From: Maylandia zebra
Lineage: Eukaryota; Chordata; Actinopteri; Cichliformes; Cichlidae
Direction of reading: 5' to 3'
DNA length: 64,000 nt
Assembly: GCF_041146795.1 (NCBI RefSeq)
Contig: NC_135176.1
Coordinates: forward strand, 11,841,286 to 11,905,285
Part shown: positions 1-11,424 of the stretch, piece after piece
Position numbering within the stretch: the stretch's first letter is position 1
Layout: every line of letters starts with the position of its first letter
Notes under the pieces: generated by a model
Told to the model about the DNA's origin: nothing
Seen by the model: only the letters and a program-made list of their open reading frames with translations
Database searches by the model: none
Program-made: the position numbers and the translations under genes

Positions 1-104
1 CTTGCTAAAGTTGAACTTCATTTGTATTTAAAAACAGACTTTAAAGAAAATTCTTATTTGAAACTGGTGATGAAATCCAGGTCAGACACAGTTACATACA
101 AACA

Positions 105-345
105 TACAGTACACACTACTGCTCAAAAGTCCCTGCTTTTAATAGGAAATTGGCTTTAATGTAATATCACATGAAGTTTATCAGTAATGTTTTCACAGCT
201 TTAATCAAATCATTCATCATCCATAAGTTGTGATGGAAAAATGTCTGCAAGTGTGCAGGAGCCCATTTTTAGAGACAATCAGTCCTGTGTTATAATGTTA
301 ATTGAAGTTTATCAGGTCAGATGAGCAATAGATGATAAGAAATAT
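105..345. repeat. Diverged interspersed repeat, copy 1
   Basis: The stretch starts with CACACTACTGCTCAAAAG and continues with a diverged relative of the sequence at 2110-2345. Both share blocks such as GTTTTCACAG, a CCCATTTyTAG block and a CAATCAsTCCT block in the same order. The opening resembles a widespread fish repeat whose members begin with CTACTGCTCAAAAGTTTGG. It is probably a non-autonomous DNA element, but I see no intact terminal repeats. No coding potential. Confidence 0.5.
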
Positions 346-404
346 ACTCTTACTAATTATTAGAGTTACAAGTACTTTGCTAAGTGTAACCACGGTAACT
401 TCTG

Positions 405-470
405 ACCCCACTTCCGCCAGTCCCTTTATTGTGGCGGGAATGAATCCTGTATAAGTTCCGGGTCAATCAG
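405..470 (+). promoter_or_regulatory. Candidate promoter with ETS-like and E2F-like motifs
   Basis: Just upstream of the first ATG of the unrecognised membrane-protein gene there are ETS-like CTTCCGCC (411-418) and GTTCCGGGT (about 455-463), and the E2F-like TGGCGGGAA (432-440). The spacing suits a TATA-less promoter. The motifs are seen in the sequence; function is inferred. Confidence 0.3.
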
Positions 471-474
471 CTGC

Positions 475-3400
475 ATGTCCCTGCTCCTCTGGCTGCTGTT
501 GTCCCTGTGGTTGGCGTACTTGTCAGATATCGACAAATTTTGCACTACAGGCCAGTTGACAGCGTGCAATAACCCGGCCAATTCATTCATCTTTACACTA
601 CCTCACACTCGACTCAACGGTGAGTTATTTGTTTGTTTGTTTTGTCACAATTAATGTACATGCGGAGCCGCGATCGCACATCCTACAATGCCGGTAAGCT
701 AATGCTAGGCTAGCGACAGTAAGTGCAATTACTAGTGTCATCTATTGAATATTGTTGTTTTTGTTTATTCCATTATGGCCGAATGTTGGCTTAACGTATC
801 TAGAGTTGAACGAGTGATTTGATTTTTGTAGTTTTGTCCGTTTTGGATGTTTTTTGTTACTTTTCTGATGAAATGCCGAAACGGCCTATGAGATTTTGCA
901 TTGAGTTAAATTCCATTTACATTATTGAATCTGTTGCGCAACACCTGTGATTAAATGAGTTTTGTAAATATATTTGATTAACTTTGGATAATATTTATTA
1001 GCTTTAACGCTGATATACTTTGATGGGACCCATGAGAATGTCTTTCTAGAATAGTATTTAGAATGACATTCATTATAAGAGATGATGGTTTATTGATTGT
1101 TGTATGAAACGTGGCATTGATTACTTGACTTTGTTATTTATGGATTTATGGATTTATTTTGTCACAGCAGTAGAATGCTGTTTCATTTTCTTCTGTGAAT
1201 GATAATTTCTGTTTTTTGACCTTGTTTAGGTCAGGTTTTTTTTTGTTCTCCCGCGATCAGCCCTGATCAGCGCGAGATGGCGAGCCACCCGACCACCGCT
1301 ACGTTGCGGTAGGAATTGTGAACCTATGGACTGAATCACAAATTGTTGACACATGACCTATCACAGGTCCATGGAACTAAACTAAATCACATACTGGACT
1401 ACACCTCATCCCACCTCCTTTTGGAACCTAATAAGCTGTTTTGTATTGTCAACATTATTTTTGTTTGTGATATATATGCACATGTTTTTATTTCTTTTGT
1501 ACATCCGTCTATACACTTCTCATAACAAACATTATATATTTGAGCTCTACTTTTGTTTCCTGTGTTTTATTCACACCCTCAGGCTCCATAGTCGAATCTT
1601 ATTCTGATAGCTCATTGTCTATGAGGCTGCAGTCAGGCGCCCTGGTCCTTTAACCGCGTTACATAAGCAAAACTAAATGAGGTTAGGTTGGAACTTGAAT
1701 TGTTTACATAAAAGGTTCAGTTGGTGATGCATGAAAGAAAATAAATTTCTTCTAAAAATCTTTTGGAGAATTCTGATGGTAAGAAATGAAAAATATTCAA
1801 AGAGTGAAACTGTTAAAAAAGTGAAGGTTTTGTGCAGCTGGGTGTTGCAGCCCCTTTAGAGGAAAATGTCAACTTGCTTTAATGAGGTTAAAAACAAAAC
1901 CTGGGATGATCCAGACACATTTATTGTTTCTTTAGTTTAAGTGGTTTAATTTAAGTCAATGAGCAAAGTGGACTTGTTAGGCAGAGTTCGCTGTCAGGGT
2001 TTAAACACTCCAACTTAATTTTGATGATAGACACAGCTTAAAAAAAAAAAAGAGCATTTTGTTGACACTGATGACATAATCCTGATCAGATACAGACAGA
2101 CACATGCATACAACACACACTACTGCTCAAAATTTTGTGGTCAGATTCAAACATTCTCCTTTTATTAATAATTCACATTTACTTTAACATAATATAACAA
2201 AACGGTTATCAGAAATGTTTTCACAGATGTGTGTTTAATGAATCATTTATGTTAAATCACCCATGATGTATTAGGAAATGTCTACACAGTTATACATGGG
2301 CCCATTTCTAGTAACAATCACTCCTATGTTGACAGATCACATGGTTCTAAACCAGGAACACATCTGATTTAATCAGATTACAAACATCATCCATTACAAA
2401 CTTCAACAACTTACTGTTTTTAATCCGCACAATGATTTCGGTTCGTGCTGATATCTTTGGAAAAAGGTTTCTTGACTGACAAGTTGAGATCTAACATTAA
2501 AAACTGACATCTGGTAACACGATGTACCAAATGAAAATGGGCCTCTGTAGATGTCATGGTTCTCTTGCCCTCTTTTGCTGGCCTGCTTCTTTCTCCCTCT
2601 CCTCTTTCGGTGTATGCCTGTGTTGTTGTCCGTGTGCTTGTCTTTTTTAGGGGATGCTCCTCCACCTTCCTGTCCCTCAGTCACTTGTGAACAATCAGCT
2701 GATTACTCGCCTGTTCCTCATGAGGTCTTCATGCTGGCTTCTAAACAACCAGATCTTTGCATTACCAAGGTAACGTATCATGCCACAGTCATGTCACATT
2801 TTCCATCAGTTCTTGCTTTTGCTCACTCTCTGTTTCTGTGCAGACCTGTGCAAATCCGCCACCATCTCCTCATTGAATGACTGGCGACCTGTAGCCCTGA
2901 CCCCCATCGTGAGCAAATGCTTCGAGAAGTTGATCAGGGACTTCGTTTGCTCTGCACTACCCGACTCACATTGGACCCTTTGCGGATGACACTACAGTGG
3001 TGAGTCTTATCACCAAAAGTGATGAGACGGCCTACAGGGAGGAGGTCAGCACCCTGACCCACTGGTGTCAAGACAACCATCTCACCCTCAACGTTGCAAA
3101 GCCAAAGGAGTTGATAGTGGACTTCCGGAGGTGCAAAGAAGTACACACCCCCATCACCATCAACGGCGCTGCTGTGGAGAGAGTGAGCAGCTTCCGGTTC
3201 CTTGGTGTACATCTGGCTGAGGATCTTACGTGGTCAGGACACATAAACAAAACAGTGAAGAAGGCGCAGCAGCGCCTCTTCTTTCTCAGGAGACTGAAAA
3301 GATTCGGCATGAGCCCCCGCATCCTCAGGATCTTCTATCGCTGTGCCATTGAGAGCATCCTCACTAGATGTATGGCAACAGCACCGCTTACAACCGCAAA

Positions 3401-3861
3401 GCTCTCCAGCGAGTAGTGCGGTGTTCTGAACGGATAATTGGAGGTGAGCTTCCCTCCCTCCAGGACATCTACAGGAAGCGGTGCCTGAGGAAAGCGGGGA
3501 GGATCATCAAGGACTCCAGTCACCCCAGCCATAAACTGTTCAGACTACTTCCACTAGGAAGGAGGTTCTGCAGTATCCGGTCCCGAACCAGCAGACTGAG
3601 AGACAGCCTTTTCCATCAGGCCATCAGACTGCTGAACACTTCATAGACACCTCAGCTTCACTACTGGAACTTCAACATTATGCACTCCACACTGTATATA
3701 AATGCCACTTGTTTTGCACATGTCTAACTACCAACCTCTGTATATTTTATATATTTTATTGTTTACTCTATTTCATTTGTATAATATATATATGTATAAT
3801 ATATATGTGTGTGTGTGTATATATGTATGTATGTGTGTATGTGTGTGTGTGTATATATATG

Positions 3862-3912
<51 letters not shown>

Positions 3913-6900
3913 CTCTCAGATTTAGCCATTCTTATATTTTGCTTGTTCTTATGGTATTGTATTTTTGCACACCTCAGTTCCTTGTGAAGCTCGCACACAA
4001 GAATTTCACTCGCATGTATTGTACCAGTGTACCTCCACATGTGATGTGACAATAAAAGTGATTTGATTTAAAAGGAGATGGGGGTCAGGGTGTCAGCACC
4101 CCTGGCCACTTTACCAGTGTTTTTCCAATGTGGGGGGTTTACTGTAGAAATTGGATGCCAGAGACTATAACTGTAACTGCTGTGTGAAACTCTTCAGATC
4201 AGCCTTTAGAGTAGGACTGCACAGGATGCAGTGTGCTGATCTCCAGATGCATCTGTAAGGAAGATGGGCAATAAAAGGATTGTGTGAAATTTGGAAACAT
4301 CTCTGCGTGATCTCTACCAAGACAAAAAGAATCAGAGAGACCGACGTTGTCTCAACAACACTTAGTAGATATTCCACTAAATCTCATTTGTGATTTATGA
4401 TAAATGTTACCATTAATTATTTATATTTCTTTACGCTTCTGAATAATTTAGTAAAACATCAAAAAGATTTTTACTAAGATAAGACATTTCTAATTCTCTA
4501 CAAACTTTTGAGCTGTAGTCCAGATTGCAATAATAGTGTATGGTTATTGTTTATAGCAGATGAAACAGAAGTATCAGGACAGGGTGTGAATAAAAGTTAT
4601 GAGTTGTGTTGCTGCAGAGAAAGTTGTTCACTCTGGTGAGGTCTAATGGGAGGCTGAGCCTTCAGCTTTCCTGTCCCTGTCCTGTTTAACCAGAAACGCT
4701 CTCGTCTTTTAACATTGAACTCATAACTTTCCATTTTGATAAATCTTATAGCTACAGCTGGATCAGCTGACCCTGTCCCATCCTTTAGTTATGCTGTTCT
4801 AGGCCACAACTGCTGATTCACTTCCCATCATGCACTGAGCACTTCTGTCTTTTACTCTCAGTGTGTTAATATATCACTACTGCGTGTCAGTAACGTTGGT
4901 CCTCTTCCTCCCATCATGTGTTTTGTCCTGTCCTCGTATGCTCTTGATTTGTTTCTTATTTTGCCTTTTCTGTCATCTCCAACCAGTTGCTCGTCCTTGA
5001 GCCTCATTCTGCCAAAGGTTTCTTAAAAGGGTTTTTTTTCCATCCCACCATCCCCAAGTGCTTGCTCATAGGGTAGCTCCAACTGTCAGAAAAAAGGGCT
5101 TTCACATTGCACGGGTTTCTAAAACTCTGTGCCTCTGTTTCCTGTCACACTGACTGTGAGCCTTTACTGTATTTCCAATGTAATTTAGAGAGAGAAACAT
5201 ATGTCAATACTAAGCTGTTAAGAGGCTACTTACAATAATCTGTCTCCTTGAACTGAAACCTGTATACAGTCTGTGATCAGCTGATCTTGGCCTGAGGTTT
5301 ACTGCTTTCAGTGGATTTACACATCTGAATCCAACAAGATGTACACAGATGTTTCATGATTTCCATCCCATACACTGTCTGTTTAAGCCACAGATGTTAA
5401 ACTCATTTTTACATCGAGGGCTACATACATGCCACCAGTGAAAATCTCCCGTGTAAAGTAGTTTAACTGCACATTTCATTTCTGAGCTATCTCAATATTG
5501 GAAAAAGAAGTGCAATTTCAACAGTATGTCTCAGTTTTCTCTACATGATAAAAAAAGATGCTGTGGTTGCTAATGAAAGAAATCTCTCTTGTCCTTTTGT
5601 GCAATACAAAAAAGTAATTTCAATATCCAGGCTGTATACTACACTACCATTTTCCTCCCCTGGTGCCTGAAATCAGCTGGTTGTAGCTAAAATGCAAGTG
5701 GAACCGATAAGCAGGTGTCTTTATTAAATGTTTTTGTTACTACAAAGTCAAAATGTTATGATGGTTTCAGTATTTTAATGATTGCAAGCCCTGCATGTTT
5801 TCTGGAAGAAGAAATGACGATATCACTAATTAGATTATATGACATCCGAATCAGATTTTAGAGGAAGAGTTCGCACCAAAACTAAATGTTTTCACTTTCC
5901 TATGTCCTATAATGTTATGGCTTCATTCTAAGACATCTGCTAAGGAAATGCCGGCCTTCTCTCCAATAAAACTGAAAAAAAGAAAAGATTAAAATGCTAG
6001 TTTCATGGCTCTTAAAGCAGCAAAAATCAAAACATTGAAAAACATCTGTTAAAACTGAGCAGCAATATCTCTTTGCAGAAATGATAAACTGGGGACTTAA
6101 CACTTAAGGGCGGTTGATTGGGTGGGGTGCTCCAGATAACTGTTTTTGTCATGTAATTGGATTGCACTTTGTCAGGCCTCTACCCTAAGACCTGACCAAC
6201 ACCTGAAGGCTAAGCTTCCGCTGATCTAGCTTTTAGGGTCACTGAGGCACGCAAACCCCCTGCAATGGATCGAGCATTGAAAGAAAGTCAGACACAGGTT
6301 AAAGTACAGTGGCACTTAGAGTTCAAACGGACTGCAACCAGCGGTAAGAAAAACGCTGCAAAAGCACATAAAACACAACGCAAATAGGAAAAAGGAAGAA
6401 CAAGAGGAAGGGAAGCGTTTCTGGGGAGACAATAACCTGACGGACCAGTTGCAGAAACCCAAAACATGGTAGGCGTGTTTTATCATCATTCATATGATGA
6501 CGGATTTTTAGGCTAATAGTTAGGCTAACACACTTACCTCTCATCTTTTCTTTCCTCTGTTTCTTTCCAAAACTGATAGATCCTCCACTTCTTTTAAGTG
6601 TCTACCAGCGCAATTCTTAGCATATTTTGGTTCCTGCAACTGGTCCGTCGGATTATTGTCTCCCCAGAAACACTTCCCTTGTGTTTTTGGAAAATTTTTT
6701 TCCTATTTCTGCTTTGTTTCTCCTATTTCTGTTGTCGTTTTTCCTATTTCCGTTGTGTTTTGTGTGCTTTTGTAGGGCTTTTCTTATTCCTGGTGTTTTC
6801 TTAAGTTGCAGTCCGTTTGGCCTCTCAGGGCCACCGCAGTACAGTTCCAAAAAAAGTTGTTTTTTATTTAACCCAACAACATAGTTGGTTAAATTATACA

Positions 6901-9383
6901 AAAAAATCTAAATCTTGGGCCCATAAAAGAGGTCAAAATAACAGAACTCTACTCAAAGTTAACAGCAACCAATACTGATACCTCAAACAAACTGACCTCA
7001 CTAAACGAGACAAAGGGGGATAACTTAAAAATCACAAAAAGGGGTAAAACACACAAAAACCTAACTGAGACCAAAACCAGTTATTTATTATCCTGTAAAT
7101 TAAACCTTATATTTAAAGAAAGACAAATGTGAATGCAGTGTTGTGTGTAAGCCTCTACACTAATGTTACCACTGTGTGGCTGTAACTGCAGCCATCACAC
7201 CGCCTGACCACGTTAAGGTGGTAATCTCTCAGGGGGGAAACAGAAAAACTAGACAACAAAAAGAAAAGAAATGTGTTTTGTGAATTTGCTTCAAAAGTCA
7301 CTGGATTGAGAGCTGATGGCGTTTCACTGCATCCTCCACCAAGAAGCACTGTGCGCACAAACATTCCCCCCGAATGAGTCGAAGCGATGAACCTCGTTAT
7401 CAAGATAGTGAACAAAATAATTGCGAACGGGTTAAGCCACCCACCGTTTTGTTCATTGTTAGAAGAAGTTGACAACGCATATTCAGCTCTCCTGCTGCAC
7501 AACAAAGTCCGGTGGCTGTCCAGGGGAGAGGTGCTGAAACGCTTCGCTACCTGTCTGGAGCATGTGAAAACGTTCTTGGAAAGCAAAGGCCTCCGCTATC
7601 CTGAACTGGAAGACCTTGATTGGTTGGGTAAATTTTACTTCATGGTGGATATGACAAGTCACTTGAACACGCTGAATACAAATCTACAAGGAAAGGGAAG
7701 CACGGCCCTGCAGATGCTGGAGAATGTTTTGGCATTTGAGCGCAAGATGACAGTGTTCGCAAGAGATGCACAAAAACGTACCTTCTCTCACTTCCCCTCC
7801 CTAAGAGAGTTCAAAGAAGCGAACAATGAAATAAATTATGAATATTTCCACCGTGCCATCATTGCAATGCAAGCTGCATTTGGAGAAAGATTCAATGATT
7901 TCAGAAAGGAGAAACATACTCTCTCTTTCCCTGTCACACCGCTGGACATCGACCCATCTCTCCTGAACACAGTTGCATTCACCGGAGTATGTAAGTCTGA
8001 TCTAGAAATTGAACTGGCCGACATAGCGGATAAAGATTTGTGGGTAAATAAGTTCAAAACACTGACGGCGGATCTTGAAGAAGTCGCCCGTCAGAAGGCT
8101 ACGCTCGCTAAAGAGCACAAACGGAGTGATATGGAAAAACTCCCCCACCCGACAAACTTGTTTTTGAAACATGGGGTGCCATTCCTGACACATATATTAA
8201 CATGAAAAAGTATGCATTTGGAGTCTTGTCCATCTTTGGCTCAACATACTTATGTGAGCAAGTTTTCTCAAGCATGAATTTTATAAAGTCCAAACACCGC
8301 TCCCGCCTCAAAGATGAGAGCCTATACAGTCCTGTATGAAGATCAAAGTCACATCTTACAGCCCCGACATAGGGAAGATCTCCAGCGAACTTCAGACACA
8401 GAAGTCACATTAAAATGGTAAGGACAATAGTATTTTACAAGCTATTATTTTTCAGCAAAAAAATATTTTAGATTTCGAGCTGATGTAGATTTTTTGTATG
8501 TTCAGGTGCTTCAGTTGATTGCTGGCTGAGCAAAAAACCCAAAGAGGACGAGAGAACACTGACATGGACTTGTCAAAGACTCTCCCAATTTTCTTTTTAT
8601 TTTAAAAGCTGTTAAGTTGCAGCTAAATGTTTTATTTATATTAAAGTGGACTAGTTTTATTTTACTTTTACAAAAATATACGCCTACAGTTAATAGGCCT
8701 ACAGTTAACAGTTTAATTTATTTCAAAGCAGGCCTACAAATGCACATTGCACTTCTGTTTGTTTTATTCAGTGGTTGTAACAGCTAAAATAAAAAAAAGG
8801 ACGAAAAGTTAAATTATTACGTTATTTTTTTGCTGCTCCCTACGATTTTTTTTTTGGCAGAAGAGGGGCAAAATGGCTCTTTTGATGATAAAGGTTGCAG
8901 ACCCCTGATCTACACTGTATGTAAATAAAAGTGCCTGTGTGACATCTGGGACACAGCTTTGACTAAGAACTCTCTTTTTGTTCTTAACTTATGGCTTTAA
9001 AAAAAATATCGAGATATATATCGTATATTGCCATCCAGCTAAAAAATATAGAGATATGAATTTTGGGTCATCTCGCCCAGCCCTATGTCTTAATATTTCC
9101 AGACTGAGCTGTGGTAAGATCTTTTGTTTTCTTTCTTGTGTTTCAGTGACAGCCTTAGCCATCACAGCCGGGCAGGTAACAAACCTATTTGCTTATTTAT
9201 TTATTTTTATCTCTAAAACTCATAGGTAAAGTCATACGTGTCAAGACATGTATTCATTGTGAAGCATCCTGATGATCAGTAACCAAGTGCTTCTTCCTGG
9301 TCTCAGGTACAGCAGTGATCTCTGCTGCTATTGTCTTGGGGGCTGTTGGTTTCACCTTAGTTGGAATAGAGGAGTGGCAGCAG
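475..9383 (+). CDS. Fragmentary gene for an unrecognised small signal-peptide/transmembrane protein
   Basis: I do not recognise the family. Exon 475-619 starts at an ATG with a strongly hydrophobic leader (MSLLLWLLLSLWLAYLS) and ends at a consensus donor GTGAGT. Exon 2651-2769 continues in frame (phase 1 junction) with two close Cys pairs in a Pro-rich stretch and ends at a GTAACG donor. Two later exon-like pieces, 9147-9175 and 9307-9383, join in one frame to give a hydrophobic span (GTAVISAAIVLGAVGFTLVG) followed by GIEEWQQ, typical of a membrane anchor. The frame from exon 2 (phase 0) to 9147 (needs phase 2) does not fit, so at least one exon between 2769 and 9147 is missing or unseen. That interval holds a LINE, a MITE and a hAT relic. 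The last exon is struck by a hAT insertion that places TAG directly after it. A decayed type I membrane protein gene is most likely; a live gene with a short tail is possible. Confidence 0.4.
621..2640. other. Intron 1 of the unrecognised gene, no coding signal
   Basis: AT-rich DNA with stop codons in all frames. It contains a second diverged copy of the repeat at 105-345 (at about 2110-2345), and nothing else that I can support. Confidence 0.4.
2110..2345. repeat. Diverged interspersed repeat, copy 2
   Basis: Same family and orientation as 105-345. It starts with CACACACTACTGCTCAAAA and carries the same ordered blocks (GTTTTCACAG, CCCATTTCTAG, CAATCACTCCTATG). The copies are too diverged to be a recent tandem duplication. 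Confidence 0.5.
2853..4069 (+). mobile_element. 5'-truncated, internally deleted L2/CR1-like LINE
   Basis: About 2870-2960 encodes a piece of the reverse transcriptase fingers (SLNDWRPVALTPIVSKCFEK). The sequence then jumps to FADDTTVV at about 2983-3005, so the middle of the RT domain, where FAYR-type motifs normally lie, has been deleted. From 2997 the conserved C-terminal part follows (THWCQDNHLTLNVAKPKELI, FRFLGVHLAEDLTW, KKAQQRLFFLRRLKRFGM). A frameshift near 3370 moves the frame to the terminal RSRTSRLRDSLFHQAIRLLN block, which ends at 3646. The 3' UTR ends at about 4069 with GACAATAAAAGTGATTTGATT, the usual tail of this fish LINE group. It lies in an intron of the preceding gene. Dead copy. 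Confidence 0.8.
3781..3911. repeat. TA/TG microsatellite
   Basis: Alternating TA, TATG and TG repeats ending in a long pure (TA)n, inside the 3' UTR of the LINE at 2853-4069. All ORFs across it are low-complexity artefacts. Confidence 0.9.
4070..6303. other. Gene-free stretch with one fish repeat fragment
   Basis: No coding exon that I can support, although the missing exon of the membrane-protein gene should lie between 2769 and 9147. Around 4990-5100 there is a relic of a common fish repeat, with TTTCTTAAAAGGG followed by CCAAGTGCTTGCTCATAGGG. Confidence 0.4.
6304..6842. mobile_element. Foldback MITE with long imperfect inverted arms
   Basis: The left end (GTACAGTGGCACTTAGAG, then AAACGGACTGCAAC) is the inverted complement of the right end (GTTGCAGTCCGTTTGG, then GCCACCGCAGTAC). 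The arms stay complementary inward through the blocks GGAGACAATAA / TTATTGTCTCC and ACCAGTTGCAG / CTGCAACTGGT, leaving a central spacer of about 150 bp. ORFs on both strands are mirror products of the arms. No transposase. Confidence 0.8.
7320..8907 (+). pseudogene. Broken hAT transposase, GTF2IRD2/EPM2AIP1/ZBED-like group
   Basis: The open part (7387-8205) encodes the central and C-terminal part of a hAT transposase, including VRWLSRGEVLKRF, an FLESKG block and a DWLGKFYFMVDMTSHLNTLN region. In the same frame just upstream, HCILHQEALC...FPPE is cut by TGA at about 7375-7377. A frameshift near 8165 moves the frame so that SIFGSTYLCEQVFSSMNFIKS (the hAT dimerisation block) and HRSRLKDESLYS are read elsewhere, and a further shift near 8325 leads to KIKVTSYSPDIGK. 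The 3' end is a hAT-style terminus, TAAAGGTTGCAGACCCCTG, ending at 8907. The matching 5' terminus and BED finger are not visible, so the copy is 5' truncated. Substrate would have been its own termini. Inactive. Confidence 0.8.
8990..9087. repeat. End fragment of a hAT-like MITE
   Basis: ATCGAGATATATATCG-type sequence followed by TCTCGCCCAGCCCTATG. It resembles the right terminus of the element at 48506-49906 (GGCCCAGCCCTA) and the typical fish end TATCGCCCAGCCCTA. Only one end is recognisable. Confidence 0.45.
9376..9383. repeat. Target-site duplication, left copy
   Basis: GGCAGCAG, identical to 10153-10160 and directly flanking the hAT element at 9384-10152. The 8-bp length is diagnostic of hAT insertion. 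Confidence 0.85.
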
Positions 9384-10152
9384 TAGTGATGTGCGATACC
9401 ACTGATTTCCTTCCCGATCCGATACCAAGTAAAATTCAGAGTAGTATCGACGATACTGATCTGATAACAATACTTTGTACAAAAACTTATTTTATTTATT
9501 GTATCTTTTATTGTATCTCAAATTATAGCGTCATAATGATTACAGGACGTGAGATTACTTGTTCTTATCACTTAATAATGCAGAGTTCATCATATAGAAA
9601 TAAAAAAACTGAAGTTGTGCACTATTCGAACACCTTGCCTGCCTGCAGCACTAAAGGACTCCGTGAGAGACGTTTGTCTCGCCCTAGCAGCACCTGTCCC
9701 TGTCCCTCTCATCCTCTTCAGTTCGCCTCAACATACGCTAGTCATATTCTGTGATATGATTTACTCTGAGGTGTTTGACAAGGTTAGTGGTTTTGCCACA
9801 ACACTTCACTTTCTTGCCACATGTATCGCAAACCACTTCTCGGCTGTTTGTGGATGTAAAATACGTCCACACACAACTCCAATTACGCTCAGCCATTGTT
9901 GTGAGTGCGCACGCCAGGGGCTGCGACACATTTATACAGCCGTATTTCGCACATGACTATGGAAGGCGTATAAGGAAGTAGTTCCTTCCAATGTAGACAA
10001 TGCAAATAATATAGTTTATTTCCACTGTGTTCCTGTTAATGATAAACTACAAATTACTAAATTATCGATATTTTAATGTTAGAATCGATTCTAGAACATA
10101 AATGACTGGTATCGGAAGAATCGATATTTCAGTATCGATCCGCACATCACTA
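9384..10152 (-). mobile_element. 769-bp non-autonomous hAT element with a BED zinc-finger remnant
   Basis: The ends are perfect inverted repeats TAGTGATGTGCG / CGCACATCACTA. The element is flanked by an exact 8-bp duplication (GGCAGCAG). The subterminal DNA is also roughly inverted (GATACC...ATCGACGATACTG against CAGTATCGAT). On the - strand, 9738-9896 encodes the start of a BED finger: MAERNWSCVWTYF, then CDTCGKKVKC, then NLVKHLRVNH, matching the C-x2-C...H-x3-5-H layout of hAT/ZBED transposases. The catalytic body is absent, so this is an internal-deletion derivative of an autonomous element. The perfect duplication suggests a fairly young insertion. It sits at the 3' edge of the transmembrane exon of the membrane-protein gene. 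Confidence 0.88.
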
Positions 10153-10160
10153 GGCAGCAG
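10153..10160. repeat. Target-site duplication, right copy
   Basis: GGCAGCAG, identical to 9376-9383. It is followed by GTAGTG, which could be the original splice donor of the interrupted exon. Confidence 0.85.
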
Positions 10161-11420
10161 GTAGTGCGGTGGCTGTTCATGGAATGCAAGTTAGCTTTTA
10201 ACAAACATATAATGATTACATTTCATTTAGTGGTCTTTTTTTTTTTAAACACATATCTCTATAAGCCTAAACTAACGGTGGCAATACCTCACCTTCAGAC
10301 ACAGTAGTAGGCAGTGTTTTTGAATGACTGCTTTCATTAATACGCACTATACGTGCTAGTCTACTTTGGTTGTAAGAGGTATACGTTGACTTTCTATGTT
10401 GTACAGCCATTATGGATCAAATTAGTGTCTAAATCGGGGTAGGCTATACGCTGGGACAAGAGGGGGCTTAAACAAACATCTTCCCCCCTTAACTCAAACT
10501 TTTAGAAGTTGAGAAAAATAAAAGATTACAAACTCAATATGGACAAGATATTTACTACAGTAGGTGAAAAGGCCACTGGAAAAGGCACAACAGAGATGAT
10601 AGGTTTCACCTCTCATTTGCGCTTTCCCTCCGTGCTGTTTGTGCGCAGGCTCACACTGTATTCAGCAGACCACTCGGCAGTTAGTATGCAAATGAATTTC
10701 AATTTCTGTGGCAGCTTTTAAACACGGCACGTTGTACTCTCTCCCACATGCCATATTATTCATTGTTGATCTACACACGTCTGTTGGTGCCACCGACATC
10801 GCATGCTTGTACGTCATTGTAATGAGATATTCTCACAAACAAAATCACGGTTTAGTAACGCAGCATGCTTATGAGAAAGTAACAGTAATCTATTTTTTAA
10901 AAAAATGGTAATCCTTTACTCATTACTTGGAAAAAGTAATTTGATTACAGTAACGCCCATCTCTGCTGGCAACTTACTTAAACTGCGTTCTTTTTTTTTT
11001 GCCTGTCGTGTTCAGCACTGTAGCAATCAGAATTATTGTCTGAAAGCCAAGAAAAATGCCTAAAAGATTTGTTTTTTCAAGTGGATCATTACCGCTTTGC
11101 CATACTGGTCCACTTGATTGATCGTTATTATTATTTATTTATTTATTTAGGAACTTTTAAATTATTACAATCTGAACAGACATGACTGGGGGATAGGAAA
11201 GGAAAAGACGTAGACAAGAGAATTTCAATAAAAGGAGAGGGGAAAAAGACAGAGGGGAAAAGGGACGGTGAGAAAGGACACTAAAAAATCCACTGGATCA
11301 TCGGCTGGAAAAAAAAGAAGAAGAAAACAAGAAAATTAGGACAGGAGGCCTAATGGAAGGCCTCTGTCCTATCACCTCATCCATGAGGGCAAACCAGGGC
11401 CAACCAAAATCACTACTGAT
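10161..11420. other. Gene-free stretch with repeat remnants
   Basis: No exon recognised. Around 10850-10960 the sequence TTTACTCATTACTTGGAAAAAG and TAATTTGATTACAGTAACGC resembles one end of a common fish DNA-transposon family. An ATTT microsatellite lies near 11130-11152. Confidence 0.4.
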
Positions 11421-11424
11421 TGGT

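Noticed and set aside
2844-2880. An extra exon of the membrane gene starting ACCTGTGCAAATCC after a CTGTGCAG acceptor
   Set aside because: It would fit phase 0 but meets TGA after about ten codons and merges directly into the LINE reverse-transcriptase frame, so it is more likely LINE sequence.
3702-4052. Tyr/Ile/Cys/Val-rich ORFs on both strands
   Set aside because: Artefacts of the TA/TG microsatellite.
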